Shown piece after piece: positions 1 to 9,065 of a stretch of DNA of 64,000 bases; the stretch's first letter is position 1; each line of letters opens with the position of its first letter. The stretch is from Pseudomonas neuropathica (GTDB taxonomy: Bacteria > Pseudomonadota > Gammaproteobacteria > Pseudomonadales > Pseudomonadaceae), in assembly GCF_015461835.1 (NCBI RefSeq), contig NZ_JACOPX010000021.1, forward strand, positions 1 through 64,000, given 5' to 3'. The position numbers were made by a program, and so were the translations under genes. The notes under the pieces were generated by a model. It was not told the DNA's origin, searched no databases, and worked only from the letters and a program-made list of their open reading frames with translations.

Positions 1-60
1 CGTTGTTCGAACGTCCATCAAGCATTGAACATCTTGAGCACCGAAGGCAGAAGCGAACGG

Positions 61-91
61 AGCAGAAGGCAGCTCAAGGCTGCCTTCTGCT
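61..91. terminator. Strong hairpin, possible terminator of a gene to the left
   Basis: A perfect 12-bp stem (62-73 with 79-90) has a 5-base loop and one more A-T pair at 61/91. No clean T-run follows on either strand, so it may be a weak terminator or an RNA-processing hairpin. It precedes the 3' end of the LysR pseudogene on the other strand. Confidence 0.4.
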
Positions 92-112
92 TGAAACAGG
101 TTTTACCGGACA

Positions 113-140
113 CTAGTGACGCGGAGCGTAGGAACGATCA
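113..140. repeat. Degenerate half of a REP-like repeat
   Basis: The stretch GTGACGCGGAGCGT followed by GGAACGATCAA matches pieces of the complete inverted repeat at 59880-59981, which has the same GTGACGCGGAGCGT core and the same GGGAACGATCAAG end. It looks like a decayed or deleted copy at the 3' end of the LysR pseudogene. Confidence 0.5.
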
Positions 141-1049
141 ACTTAAAGCGACGTAGTCCTTGCCCACCTGGCGCGCGTAACCTTCCAGCACCTGCTGACA
201 CAACGTCACAATCTCCTCGACCCATTCCACGCCTACCCGCCACGACACCACCACCTGCAGATTCGGCGGGCGCTGATCGATGTCGAGCAAGGTCAACTCG
301 CCCCGCGCCAATTCCTCAGCCACTAACACCGGTGGCAACACGCCAATTCCAAACCCATCGCGCAGCAACCGCGTGATCGCCGACACTGAGTTCACGCAAT
401 TCAAGCGCGGCGCCGGCACGCCATTGGCTTGCATCAACGCCAGAAGATCCTGATGCGGTCGGGAGTTTTTCGAGTAGGTGATGATCCGTTCCTGGGCCAG
501 TTCGGCGAGGTCGGCGTAGTCGCGGTTGTAGATCGAATTACTGGCGACAATCCAGCCCAGCGGATGACTGGCCAGCTCCAGACTGCGCACACTTTCATGG
601 CGGATCAGATCGGTTTGCAGAACGATATCGAGAAAGCCTTTTTGCAACTGATCGCAGAGGTTCAGCGAGGTATCCGCCACCAGCTCGATTTCCACCCGCG
701 GATACAGATCGGTCATCTGCGCCACCAACGGGCTGAGCCAGGTGTGAATTACCGTGTCCATCACGCCGATGCGCACCCGGCCGACTTGGCTCGAGCGGGT
801 TTCGATCGATTGCTTTAGCGCCGACATCGTGTCGAGCATCTGCTCGGCATATTCCAGCACTTTCAAGCCTTCGGGCGTCAGGCTGACACCGCGTGAATCG
901 CGCAGAAACAGTTTCACCCCCAGCTCGCCTTCCAGCACCGCAATGCGGCTGGAAATCTACGCCTGAGTGGTGAACAGCTTGTCGGCGGTCAGGCGAAAAC
1001 TCTTCAGTCGGGCGACCCAGACAAAGGTCTCGAGAAACTTCAGGTTCAT
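138..1049 (-). pseudogene. LysR-family regulator interrupted by an in-frame amber codon
   Basis: Read from the ATG at 1049-1047, the frame gives a normal LysR N-terminus (MNLKFLETFVWVARLKSF...), then codon 31 (959-957) is TAG inside the helix-turn-helix (TTQA-stop-ISSRIAVLEGELG). After the stop the same frame runs open to 138 and encodes the rest of the helix-turn-helix and a full substrate-binding domain. Intact relatives have Ala or Ser at this position, so one base change (for example TCG to TAG) explains it. Restart at the GTG at 938 would give 266 residues without the DNA-binding helices. It is divergent from the MFS/pxpABC genes and was probably their regulator. A sequencing error, or amber suppression, cannot be excluded. 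Confidence 0.85.
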
Positions 1050-1208
1050 GGGCAAGGCTCGGGTGACAAATTTTTCTTATGGCTAAGGCGGGTTTTTATT
1101 CGTTGGACGCAGCAGGGCCGCGCGACGAAAAATCGACGCATCCGGTCCCCACGATAGGCGTCGTCGGGGCTACGAACAAGACCAATAAAAAACCTGCGGA
1201 GATAAGCC

Positions 1209-2495
1209 ATGCGTGCTCCCGACACCCTAGAAGTCCCCAAGGCAACGGCGCGTCCGGGGCCGTTCGACTGGTATCGCAACATCAATCAGCAGGAGCGCCG
1301 CACGTTCTGGAGCTGCAAGATCGGCTACGGTCTGGACGGCATGGACACGCAGATGCTCAGTTTCGTCGTGCCGACACTGATCGCGATGTGGGGCATCACC
1401 ACCGGCGAAGCAGGACTGATTCACACCAGCACATTGATCGCTTCGGCCATCGGCGGTTGGGTTGCGGGGATTCTCTCTGACCGCATCGGCCGTGTACGCA
1501 CCTTGCAACTCACCGTGCTGTGGTTCGCCTTCTTCACCTTTCTCTGCGGCTTCGCGCAAAACTACGAACAACTGTTGATCGCACGTACCTTGATGGGCTT
1601 CGGTTTCGGCGGCGAGTGGACGGCTGGTGCAGTGCTGATCGGCGAGGTGATTCGCGCCAAAGATCGCGGCAAAGCCGTGGGCATGGTGCAATCCGGTTGG
1701 GCGCTGGGCTGGGGGCTGACGGCGATTTTGTATGCGCTGCTGTTCTCGGTGTTGCCGCCGGAAGACGCCTGGCGTGCGCTGTTCATCCTCGGCATCGTGC
1801 CGGCGATTTTTGTGATTTTCGTCCGTCGACTGGTGAAAGATCCGGAGATCTACCGCGAGGCCAAGGCGCAGCAAACGCCGGAGACTCAATCGAAATTCTA
1901 CGAGATCTTCGCCCCCGGCATGCTCTTCACCACGTTCCGCGCTTCGCTGCTGACCACGGGTGCGCTGGGCGGTTATTACGCGATCACTTCCTGGCTGCCG
2001 ACCTTCCTGAAAAACGAACGCGGTTTGAGCGTACTCGGCACGGGCGGTTATCTGGCGATGGTGATTGTCGGGTCTTACATCGGTTATGTGATCAGCGCTT
2101 ATCTGACCGACCTGCTGGGACGGAAAAAGAACTTCATCCTGTTTGCGGTCGGCTCGTTCACCATCGTTCTGCTCTATACGCAGCTGCCGGTGAGCAACGG
2201 CGTGATGCTGTGGCTGGGCTTCCCGTTGGGTTTCTTCGCCTCGGGGATTTTCAGCGGCATGGGCGCGTTTCTGACTGAATTGTTTCCTACGCGAATTCGC
2301 GGTTCGGGGCAGGGCTTTTGCTACAACATCGGTCGGGCGCTGGCGGCATTGTTTCCGCTGCTGATCGGTCTGCTGAGCCAGAAAGTACCGTTGAGCGTCG
2401 GCATTGGCGCCTTCGCGGCGGTGTCCTACGGCGTGGTGATTATCGCTGCACTGAGTCTGCCGGAAACCCGTGGCAAGCAACTCGATGCGCAGTAA
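1209..2495 (+). CDS. MFS transporter, probable organic acid/H+ symporter
   Basis: This 428-residue polytopic membrane protein is of the major facilitator superfamily. It has the loop 2-3 signature (GILSDRIGRVRT, about residues 87-98), a GFGFGGEWTAG segment like aromatic-acid/sialate-type symporters, and a second GRKK motif at the loop 8-9 position. A GGAG sequence precedes the ATG at 1209. It sits 78 bp upstream of pxpA on the same strand, so it probably imports the substrate of the PxpABC enzyme or a related acid. The substrate is inferred from context only. Confidence 0.85.
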   Translation: MRAPDTLEVPKATARPGPFDWYRNINQQERRTFWSCKIGYGLDGMDTQMLSFVVPTLIAMWGITTGEAGLIHTSTLIASAIGGWVAGILSDRIGRVRTLQLTVLWFAFFTFLCGFAQNYEQLLIARTLMGFGFGGEWTAGAVLIGEVIRAKDRGKAVGMVQSGWALGWGLTAILYALLFSVLPPEDAWRALFILGIVPAIFVIFVRRLVKDPEIYREAKAQQTPETQSKFYEIFAPGMLFTTFRASLLTTGALGGYYAITSWLPTFLKNERGLSVLGTGGYLAMVIVGSYIGYVISAYLTDLLGRKKNFILFAVGSFTIVLLYTQLPVSNGVMLWLGFPLGFFASGIFSGMGAFLTELFPTRIRGSGQGFCYNIGRALAALFPLLIGLLSQKVPLSVGIGAFAAVSYGVVIIAALSLPETRGKQLDAQ

Positions 2496-2573
2496 CTGAT
2501 AACCTGCGAGGGCAGTGCCCAACTGGCATTTGTCCTACGGATAGAAAGACAAGCACCTACAGGAGTGTTCACC

Positions 2574-3326
2574 GTGAGCCGCCTGCTATTGAATTGCGAC
2601 ATAGGCGAGAGCTTCGGCAGTTGGACCATGGGTCTGGACGCCGAAATCATGCCCTTCATCGATTGCGCCAACGTGGCCTGTGGTTTCCACGCCGGCGATC
2701 CGAGCATCATGCGCAAGACCGTCAGCCTGGCCCTGAGCCACGGTGTGCAAATCGGCGCACACCCGGCCTATCAGGATCTGGTCGGTTTCGGTCGCCGCTC
2801 CATGGCGTACTCCGCGCAAGAGCTGCAAGACATCCTGCATTACCAGATCGGCGCCCTCGACGGTATTTGCAAAGCCCAGGGCGGCCGTGTCAGTTACGTC
2901 AAACCTCATGGCGCGATGTACAACGACATGATGGCCAACCCGGCACAATTGCGTGCGGTGATTCAGGCGGTGGCCGCTTACGACCGCAGCCTGCCGCTGA
3001 TGCTGATGGCCACCCGCGACAACGCCGCTGCGCAGCAGATCGGTGATGAGTATGGAGTGAACCTGTGGTTCGAAGCCTTCGCTGACCGTGCTTACGACAG
3101 TGCCGGCAAACTGGTTTCACGACAATTGCCGGGCGCGGTGCATCACGACCCGGAAAAAATCATTGAACAAGCCCTGACCATTGCCCGTGGCGACAACCTC
3201 ACCGCCAGCGACGGTAGCGCCTTGCGTCTGCACGCCAACACCCTCTGCGTACACGGCGACAATGCCGGTTCGGTGGCCGCCGTGCAGCGCATTCGCGAGG
3301 CCTTGAATCAGCAGCGTGCGTCATGA
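2574..3326 (+). CDS. pxpA: 5-oxoprolinase subunit PxpA (LamB/YcsF family)
   Basis: A 250-residue LamB/YcsF protein. The N-terminal LLNCDIGESFG, the central ACGFHAGDP and the IGAHPAYQD motif are hallmarks of the family, whose members hydrolyse 5-oxoproline to glutamate with ATP together with PxpB and PxpC. I chose the GTG at 2574 because AGGAG (2561-2565) lies 8 bases upstream; the GTG at 2565 would overlap that ribosome-binding site. Its stop overlaps the pxpB start (ATGA), indicating translational coupling. Confidence 0.92.
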   Translation: MSRLLLNCDIGESFGSWTMGLDAEIMPFIDCANVACGFHAGDPSIMRKTVSLALSHGVQIGAHPAYQDLVGFGRRSMAYSAQELQDILHYQIGALDGICKAQGGRVSYVKPHGAMYNDMMANPAQLRAVIQAVAAYDRSLPLMLMATRDNAAAQQIGDEYGVNLWFEAFADRAYDSAGKLVSRQLPGAVHHDPEKIIEQALTIARGDNLTASDGSALRLHANTLCVHGDNAGSVAAVQRIREALNQQRAS

Positions 3327-4027
3327 ACCCAAGGATTGAAGTGGTGGCACTGGATTGCCTGATGCTGCGTCTGTTCGATGAAATCGCCGAAGCCAACATG
3401 CCGTGGATGCTCGCTGCCAGTGAGCGTTTGCGCGGGGCATTTGGCGAGCAATTAATCGATCTGGTGCCGTCGTATACGACATTGATGGTGCATTACGATC
3501 TGACGGTTTTGAGCCCGAATCAGGCGCGGGCATTGATTGCTGAGGCGCTGATTGATTTGTCGCCGAATGCGCGCAACGCTGGGCAATGCCATGTGCTGCC
3601 GGTCTGGTATGACTTGAGCGTCGGGCCAGAATTGAGCCTGCTCGCCGAGCGCAGCGGGCTAGCAGTGGAGGAGGTGATCCGTCGTCACAGCGGACGTGAA
3701 TATCAGGTGTTCGCCTTGGGTTTTGCACCGGGGTTCGCCTTTATGGGACTGGTAGACGAGGTTCTGGCGGCGCCACGTCTGAGCACGCCGCGCAAGAAAG
3801 TCGCGGCGGGCAGTGTCGGCATTGCCGAGCGCCAAACCGCTGCGTATCCCGTGGTCTCGCCTGGAGGCTGGAACCTGATCGGCCGCACTCCGGCGAAACT
3901 GTTCGATCGCACACGGGATGGCTACAGCCTGATGCAACCGGGCGACACCGTGCGATTCGAGGCGGTCAGTCATGCCGAGTTCATCAATCTGGGTGGTGAT
4001 GACACGCCACTGGAGGCGCTGGCATGA
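3323..4027 (+). CDS. pxpB: 5-oxoprolinase subunit PxpB (KipI/allophanate hydrolase subunit 1 family)
   Basis: This 234-residue protein of the KipI family has the characteristic GFAPGFAFMG motif and a C-terminal cyclophilin-like half ending in a QPGDTVRFE segment. It acts as a complex with PxpC in ATP-dependent opening of 5-oxoproline. It overlaps pxpA by 4 bases and pxpC by 4 bases (ATGA in both cases), so the three are one transcription unit. Confidence 0.92.
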   Translation: MNPRIEVVALDCLMLRLFDEIAEANMPWMLAASERLRGAFGEQLIDLVPSYTTLMVHYDLTVLSPNQARALIAEALIDLSPNARNAGQCHVLPVWYDLSVGPELSLLAERSGLAVEEVIRRHSGREYQVFALGFAPGFAFMGLVDEVLAAPRLSTPRKKVAAGSVGIAERQTAAYPVVSPGGWNLIGRTPAKLFDRTRDGYSLMQPGDTVRFEAVSHAEFINLGGDDTPLEALA

Positions 4028-4947
4028 GCCGACTGAGGATTGAAGCGAGTACACCGCTGTGCCTGTTGCAGGATGCGGGACGTTTCGGCGTACGGCATCT
4101 GGGCGTGACCCAGGGCGGCGCGGCAGACTGGTGTTCTATGAGTTGGGCCAACTGGCTGCTCGGCAATGAGCTGGACGCAACGGTGATCGAAATCACCCTC
4201 GGTGGCCTGGCCGTGGTGGCCGAAGAGGAGTGTTGGCTGGCCTTGGCCGGTGCGGATCTTGCCGCACGGATCGACGGGCAGCCGCTGGCGCCGTGGCGCA
4301 GTTTCAAATTGGGCAAAGGGCAGACGTTGCAACTCACTCAGCCGTTGCTTGGTGCCCGGGCTTATCTGGCCGCACCCGGCGGTTTTCAAGCACCGCAGGT
4401 CTTGGGCAGTAGCGCCACGGTTGTCCGCGAAGAACTCGGTGGACTTGATGGCATGGGCTTACCGTTGGCCAAGGGGGCGGCCCTGAGCTATGGCGGTGAA
4501 TCGCGGCTGCTTCGCGAAGTGCCGGCTACACTACGGCCGGATCTGAAATTGAACACGCCGCTGGATCTGGTGCTTGGCGCACAGATCGGCCAGTTCGGCG
4601 GGCAGAGTCTGTTTGATGTGTTCAACAGTGCCTGGACCCTCGACAGTCGCGCTGATCGCATGGGCGTTCGCCTGCTCGGCAAGGCGTTGGAATATCAGGG
4701 CCCGCCGATGATTTCCGAAGGCATTCCGTTGGGCGCGGTGCAAGTGCCGCCGGATGGCCAGCCGATTGTGTTGCTCAATGATCGGCAGACGATTGGCGGG
4801 TATCCACGGCTGGGCGCGTTGACGCCGTTGGCGTTGGCGCGGTTGGCGCAGTGTCTCCCGGGGGCGCAGATACGCTTGCGGCCGGTGGTGCAGGAGGTTG
4901 CGCACTGTGAGCACATCAAATATCTGCAGCGCTTCAAAGATAGCTAG
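4024..4947 (+). CDS. pxpC: 5-oxoprolinase subunit PxpC (KipA family)
   Basis: This 307-residue protein is of the KipA/biotin-dependent carboxyltransferase-like family. Visible family signatures are LLQDAGRFGVRHLGV near the N-terminus, the LGAQIGQFG segment, and the C-terminal LLNDRQTIGGYPRLG motif. It is the last gene of the pxpABC unit, and a REP pair follows its stop. Confidence 0.92.
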   Translation: MSRLRIEASTPLCLLQDAGRFGVRHLGVTQGGAADWCSMSWANWLLGNELDATVIEITLGGLAVVAEEECWLALAGADLAARIDGQPLAPWRSFKLGKGQTLQLTQPLLGARAYLAAPGGFQAPQVLGSSATVVREELGGLDGMGLPLAKGAALSYGGESRLLREVPATLRPDLKLNTPLDLVLGAQIGQFGGQSLFDVFNSAWTLDSRADRMGVRLLGKALEYQGPPMISEGIPLGAVQVPPDGQPIVLLNDRQTIGGYPRLGALTPLALARLAQCLPGAQIRLRPVVQEVAHCEHIKYLQRFKDS

Positions 4948-4951
4948 AAGC

Positions 4952-5016
4952 ATCGCGAGCAGGCTCACTCCTACAGGGGAACGCATTCCAGATGTAGGAG
5001 TGAGCCTGCTCGCGAT
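4952..5016. repeat. REP pair, family A (short spacer)
   Basis: Two inverted copies of a GCGAGCAGGCTCACTCCTACA-type element flank a short spacer (AGGGGAACGCATTCCAGA). The pair is between the convergent pxpC and VWA genes. Near-identical pairs with the same spacer are at 13121 and 56214. Confidence 0.95.
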
Positions 5017-5039
5017 AGCGTCCGTCCAGACAAAGCAGG

Positions 5040-6218
5040 TTATTTGGAAAGAAACCGCATCCCTTCCTCAAGCCCGCGCAACGTCAACGGATACATCTGA
5101 TCCTCGATCAGATCCCGCACGATATTGGTCGACGAGGTATAGCCCCAAGTGTCTTTCGGGTACGGATTGATCCAGATGAGCTTTTTGTACTTCTCCATGA
5201 AGCGCTGCATCCACACGTAACCCGGCTCTTCGTTCCAGTGCTCGACACTGCCGCCGGCCTGGGTGATTTCATACGGCGCCATGGCGGCGTCACCGATGAA
5301 GATCACTTTGTAGTCGGCGCCGTACTTGTGCAGCAGGTCCTGGGTCGAAGTGCGTTCCGAGGTGCGGCGCATATTGTTCTTCCACACCGATTCATAAATG
5401 AAGTTGTGGAAGTAGAAATACTCCAGATGCTTGAACTCGGTCTTGCAGGCCGAGAACAGTTCCTCGCAGATCTTCACGTGCGCGTCCATCGAGCCGCCGA
5501 TGTCGAACAGCAACAACAACTTCACCGTGTTGCGCCGTTCCGGGCGCATCTGAATATTCAGCAGACCGGCGTCCTTGGCGGTGTGGTCGATGGTGCCGTC
5601 GATGTCCAGCTCTTCTGCCGCGCCTTGGCGGGCGAATTTGCGCAGTCGGCGCAGGGCGACTTTGATGTTGCGCGTGCCCAATTCCACCGAATCATCGAGG
5701 TTCTTGTACTCGCGCTGATCCCAGACTTTCACGGCTTTGCCCTGGCGCTTGCCAGCATCGCCGACCCGAATGCCTTCCGGGTTGAAGCCACCGGAGCCGA
5801 ACGGGCTAGTGCCGCCAGTGCCAATCCATTTGTTGCCGCCGGCGTGGCGTTCCTTCTGTTCTTCCAGACGCTTCTTGAATTCTTCGATCAGTTTGTCGAG
5901 GCCGCCGAGGGACTGGATCTGCGCGCGTTCTTCGTCAGTCAGCGAACGCTCGAACTCCTTGCGCAGCCAGTCTTCGGGAATCAGCGCCTGCAAGTGGTCG
6001 TCGAGCTTTTCGAGGCCATTGAAGTAGGCGCCGAACGCGCGGTCGAACTTGTCGAAATGGCGTTCGTCCTTCACCAGAATTGCCCGCGACAAGTAGTAGA
6101 ACTCGTCCATGTCGGCGAAGGTCACGCGCTGTTTCAGAGCGTTGATCAGGTCCAGCAGCTCGCGGACCGACACCGGCACCTTGGCTGCACGCATTTCATT
6201 GAAGAGGTTGAGCAACAT
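5040..6218 (-). CDS. VWA domain protein, CoxE-like partner of a MoxR ATPase
   Basis: A 392-residue soluble protein. A metal-ion-dependent adhesion motif DIGGSM lies near residue 240, as in CoxE/VWA proteins that pair with MoxR AAA+ ATPases to remodel or insert metal into target complexes. The middle (about 130-160) is glycine-rich and probably a linker. It lies 12 bp downstream of the MoxR gene on the same strand, so the two are almost certainly co-transcribed. No target protein is encoded nearby. Confidence 0.88.
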   Translation of the reverse strand: MLLNLFNEMRAAKVPVSVRELLDLINALKQRVTFADMDEFYYLSRAILVKDERHFDKFDRAFGAYFNGLEKLDDHLQALIPEDWLRKEFERSLTDEERAQIQSLGGLDKLIEEFKKRLEEQKERHAGGNKWIGTGGTSPFGSGGFNPEGIRVGDAGKRQGKAVKVWDQREYKNLDDSVELGTRNIKVALRRLRKFARQGAAEELDIDGTIDHTAKDAGLLNIQMRPERRNTVKLLLLFDIGGSMDAHVKICEELFSACKTEFKHLEYFYFHNFIYESVWKNNMRRTSERTSTQDLLHKYGADYKVIFIGDAAMAPYEITQAGGSVEHWNEEPGYVWMQRFMEKYKKLIWINPYPKDTWGYTSSTNIVRDLIEDQMYPLTLRGLEEGMRFLSK

Positions 6219-6230
6219 GGCATCAGCCTC

Positions 6231-7076
6231 TTAGCGAGAGCCGCGACGGCTCATGAACGCCAGGCGCTCAAGCAATTGCACGTCCTGTTCGTTCTTCACC
6301 AACGCACCGGCCAGCGGCGGAATCGCCTTGGTTGGATCGCGCTCGCGCAGCACCGCTTCGCCGATGTTGTCGGCCATCAGCAGCTTCAGCCAGTCGACCA
6401 GTTCGGAGGTCGACGGCTTCTTCTTCAGGCCCGGCACCTTGCGTACGTCGAAGAACACGTCCAGCGCTTCGCTGACCAGATCCTTCTTGATGTCCGGGTA
6501 GTGCACGTCGACGATTTTTTGCAGGGTAGTGCGGTCAGGGAAGGCGATGTAGTGGAAGAAGCAGCGGCGCAGGAAGGCGTCCGGCAGCTCTTTCTCGTTG
6601 TTGGAGGTAATGATGATGATCGGGCGTTTCTTGGCCTTGATGGTCTCGTCGATCTCGTAAACGTAGAACTCCATCTTGTCGAGTTCTTGCAGCAGGTCGT
6701 TGGGGAACTCGATGTCGGCCTTGTCGATTTCGTCGATCAGCAGAATGACCCGCTCCTCGGACTCGAAAGCCTCCCAGAGCTTGCCCTTCTTCAGGTAGTT
6801 GCGCACGTCGTGGACTTTTTCATTGCCCAGTTGCGAGTCGCGCAGACGGCTGACCGCATCGTATTCGTACAGACCCTGATGGGCCTTGGTGGTGGACTTG
6901 ATGTGCCAGGTGATCAACTTGGCGCCGAACGATTCGGCCAGTTGCTCGGCGAGCATGGTCTTGCCGGTGCCCGGCTCGCCCTTGACCAGCAGCGGCCGCT
7001 CCAGGGTGATGGCGGCGTTGACCGCCAGCTTCAGGTCATCGGTGGCGACGTAGGCCTGGGTGCCTTCGAACTTCAT
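6231..7076 (-). CDS. MoxR-family AAA+ ATPase
   Basis: This 281-residue AAA+ ATPase has a Walker A motif GEPGTGKT around residue 36, a Walker B motif VILLIDEIDKAD, and a sensor 1 region IIITSNNEKELPDAFLRRC. Members act as chaperones with VWA partners, matching the gene directly downstream. The 200-bp region upstream should hold the promoter; I see no distinctive operator there. Confidence 0.92.
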   Translation of the reverse strand: MKFEGTQAYVATDDLKLAVNAAITLERPLLVKGEPGTGKTMLAEQLAESFGAKLITWHIKSTTKAHQGLYEYDAVSRLRDSQLGNEKVHDVRNYLKKGKLWEAFESEERVILLIDEIDKADIEFPNDLLQELDKMEFYVYEIDETIKAKKRPIIIITSNNEKELPDAFLRRCFFHYIAFPDRTTLQKIVDVHYPDIKKDLVSEALDVFFDVRKVPGLKKKPSTSELVDWLKLLMADNIGEAVLRERDPTKAIPPLAGALVKNEQDVQLLERLAFMSRRGSR

Positions 7077-7246
7077 CTGCTAATCCTCGAACGGTAACGC
7101 CGACCTGACGGGCAGGGCGGGGGCGAAATAATCGGATGCCCGACTATAACGCGCAGCCCGGTCGACTGTGAACGCAGACGGCTTATTCAGTCTCTGAATG
7201 GGGCGTCACATGTTGACTCAGTCTCGGCCGATGGCCAGTATTCAGG

Positions 7247-7265
7247 TATCGCCGATTTGGCGATA
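7247..7265. promoter_or_regulatory. Palindrome upstream of DUF4160/DUF2442 pair, candidate operator
   Basis: The arms TATCGCC (7247-7253) and GGCGATA (7259-7265) are perfect inverted repeats separated by GATTT. The palindrome ends 11 bp before the ATG of the DUF4160 gene, which suits an autoregulatory operator bound by the helix-turn-helix protein of the pair. Function is inferred. Confidence 0.6.
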
Positions 7266-7276
7266 GCCTCTCGGGC

Positions 7277-7507
7277 ATGACGACTAAATACCGATTCCGC
7301 GACAAATACCGCATTCAGTTGCGCGAGAAGGATCACCCGCCGCCCCATGTTCACCTTATCGGTGGCGGCATGGAAGTGATGCTGAGTCTTGAAACCGTTG
7401 AGGTGATGACGGGCAAGGCGCCGCCGCTGATTATCAAGGAAGCGCTGGCGTGGGTTGCGGCTCATCAGGTGCAACTGTTGGAGGACTGGAAACGATGTTA
7501 CCCATGA
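7277..7507 (+). CDS. DUF4160 domain protein
   Basis: This 76-residue basic protein has the DUF4160 signature: an N-terminal beta-rich segment with DHPPPHVHL, followed by a C-terminal helix (EALAWVAAHQVQLLEDWKRC). DUF4160 proteins commonly occur beside DUF2442 proteins, a pair suspected of being toxin-antitoxin-like. Its stop overlaps the downstream gene. The ribosome-binding site is weak, and the palindrome at 7247-7265 sits where it could repress initiation. Confidence 0.8.
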   Translation: MTTKYRFRDKYRIQLREKDHPPPHVHLIGGGMEVMLSLETVEVMTGKAPPLIIKEALAWVAAHQVQLLEDWKRCYP

Positions 7508-7992
7508 AAAGGCCTCGTCTGTCGGCTGTGCAAGCACTTTCAGATTTTCGATTGGCACTGACCTTTATTGATGGTCAGGAACTGACACTGGAGCTCGGCG
7601 GGGATATTCACGCTTATCCAGGTCTGCAACCTTTGCTCGATCCCGAAGTGTTTGCCACTGCGACAATGGACGACGACGGCTGGACTGTCGAATGGCTTGA
7701 ACCTGATATACAGATTGGCGCAGACACGCTTTATATGGATGCGCTGGCTCAAAACGCAGCCGATGAGAACACCCGTATTTTTATTGATTGGCGCGCCCGA
7801 ACGGGGCTGTCTCTTAATCAGGCTGCCGAGGCACTGGGAGTCAGCGCCCGCAGCATCAGTCGCTACAGCAATGGGCGTGAGGCAGTGCCTCGTTCTCTGG
7901 CGCTGGCTTGCCTGGGCTGGGATTCACTGCAACAAAACTCAACAATGGCTGCAGAGGAGTCGGGTCGCTATATCGTCAACCGCAAAACCTAA
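7495..7992 (+). CDS. DUF2442 protein with C-terminal helix-turn-helix
   Basis: This 165-residue protein has a DUF2442-like N-terminal half (residues about 10-85) and a C-terminal XRE-like helix-turn-helix (LSLNQAAEALGVSARSISRYSNGREAVP, about 104-131, shown here in parts: LNQAAEALGVSARS). GGAGG at 7480-7484 supports the ATG at 7495, overlapping the DUF4160 stop by 13 bases; the ATG at 7504 (ATGA overlap) is the alternative. The order, putative toxin first and DNA-binding partner second, resembles HigBA-type modules. Its 3' end overlaps the convergent DUF748 gene by 4 bases. Confidence 0.8.
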   Translation: MLPMKRPRLSAVQALSDFRLALTFIDGQELTLELGGDIHAYPGLQPLLDPEVFATATMDDDGWTVEWLEPDIQIGADTLYMDALAQNAADENTRIFIDWRARTGLSLNQAAEALGVSARSISRYSNGREAVPRSLALACLGWDSLQQNSTMAAEESGRYIVNRKT

Positions 7993-9065
7993 CCCGCATC
8001 AGGCTTCGGCCGCTCATACCGCGCATTGAATGCCTGTACGAAACCATTGCGCAAAATCTGCAAAAACGCTTCGAACGCGCTGATATTTTGCTGATGTACG
8101 TTGCCACTGAGCTCAACCTTGGTGGCGAACTGGTTTTTGGCCTGGTTCTTCAGCACGGTTTCCGTGCCGCCCACCAATGCCTCCCAGACGGAGCGGAAGA
8201 TGCTCTTGTTCTTGTTTTCCACGTCCTGCTGCCAGTTGAACACTTCGACGTCGCGCAGCAGGGGTTTGATGTAGCCGTTGACCTGGGCTTTTTTGGCTTG
8301 GGCTTCGATCACCACGTCACCGTGGCCGGCGTTGAAGTCGAACTTGCCGTAGGCCGAGGCAAAGTCGTTCATGCTTTTGAGTTCGATGTCCTTGGCGCGC
8401 AGGCGGAATTCGAAGTCCTCGAAGTTGCTCAGAGGGTCGAACGTTGCGGTGGTTTCCAGAGGTGCATGCCCCAGCAGCAGGGCTTTGCCTTCAAAGCGGG
8501 CGTCGCGTTTGCCCTGTTTGTCGACCACGTTGGTCAGGTTGTAGATGCTCGCGTCGACATTGGTCGCGTTCATGTTCACTGGTGGTTTTGAATTGAAGTT
8601 GCGGAAACTGATCTTGCCGTCCTGAATCTGTACTTCGTCGAGGGTGATCGGCAGCAATTTGCCCAGTTGCGCGCGCCAGTCGGTGCCTTGACCTGTTTGT
8701 GAGTTCTGTTTGTTAGCGCCACCATCGACGAAATTGACTTCAGGATTTACGAATCTCACCTGCGCCACTACGGCATGGTCGTACCACAGCGAATGCCAGC
8801 TGACCGCCAGATCGATCAGCGGCGCGTTGACGAACGGCACCGGCACCTTGCCGTCGACCTTGACGATTTTCAGCCCATTGATCTTGTAGGCGCCGCGCCA
8901 TAAGGCAAGGTCGACATCAGTGATCTGTCCCCGATAATCACCCATGTCCGCCAGCTTGCCGTTCAGGTAGTCGCGCACCATGTAGGGCAGGGCGATGTGC
9001 AGCGCGATCAGCAGCACAACGACGACGGCGAAAATCCCTAATGGCCAACTGTAGCGACGCTTCAT
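7989..9065 (-). CDS. DUF748 domain protein, AsmA-like envelope protein
   Basis: A 358-residue protein with one N-terminal membrane anchor (about residues 8-28) and a long periplasmic beta-rich part typical of DUF748/AsmA-like proteins, which are linked to envelope lipid transport or outer membrane homeostasis. The start follows a GGAATTG region and is the only well-placed ATG before the hydrophobic segment. The exact role is not known. Confidence 0.8.
   Translation of the reverse strand: MKRRYSWPLGIFAVVVVLLIALHIALPYMVRDYLNGKLADMGDYRGQITDVDLALWRGAYKINGLKIVKVDGKVPVPFVNAPLIDLAVSWHSLWYDHAVVAQVRFVNPEVNFVDGGANKQNSQTGQGTDWRAQLGKLLPITLDEVQIQDGKISFRNFNSKPPVNMNATNVDASIYNLTNVVDKQGKRDARFEGKALLLGHAPLETTATFDPLSNFEDFEFRLRAKDIELKSMNDFASAYGKFDFNAGHGDVVIEAQAKKAQVNGYIKPLLRDVEVFNWQQDVENKNKSIFRSVWEALVGGTETVLKNQAKNQFATKVELSGNVHQQNISAFEAFLQILRNGFVQAFNARYERPKPDAG

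Noticed and set aside
138..938. A shorter functional LysR protein starting at the GTG at 938
   Set aside because: It would lack most of the helix-turn-helix and has no ribosome-binding site; the upstream frame matches the family.
5238..7097. A 619-codon + strand frame over the VWA/MoxR genes
   Set aside because: Antisense shadow; both genes on the minus strand show clear family motifs, ribosome-binding sites and correct lengths.
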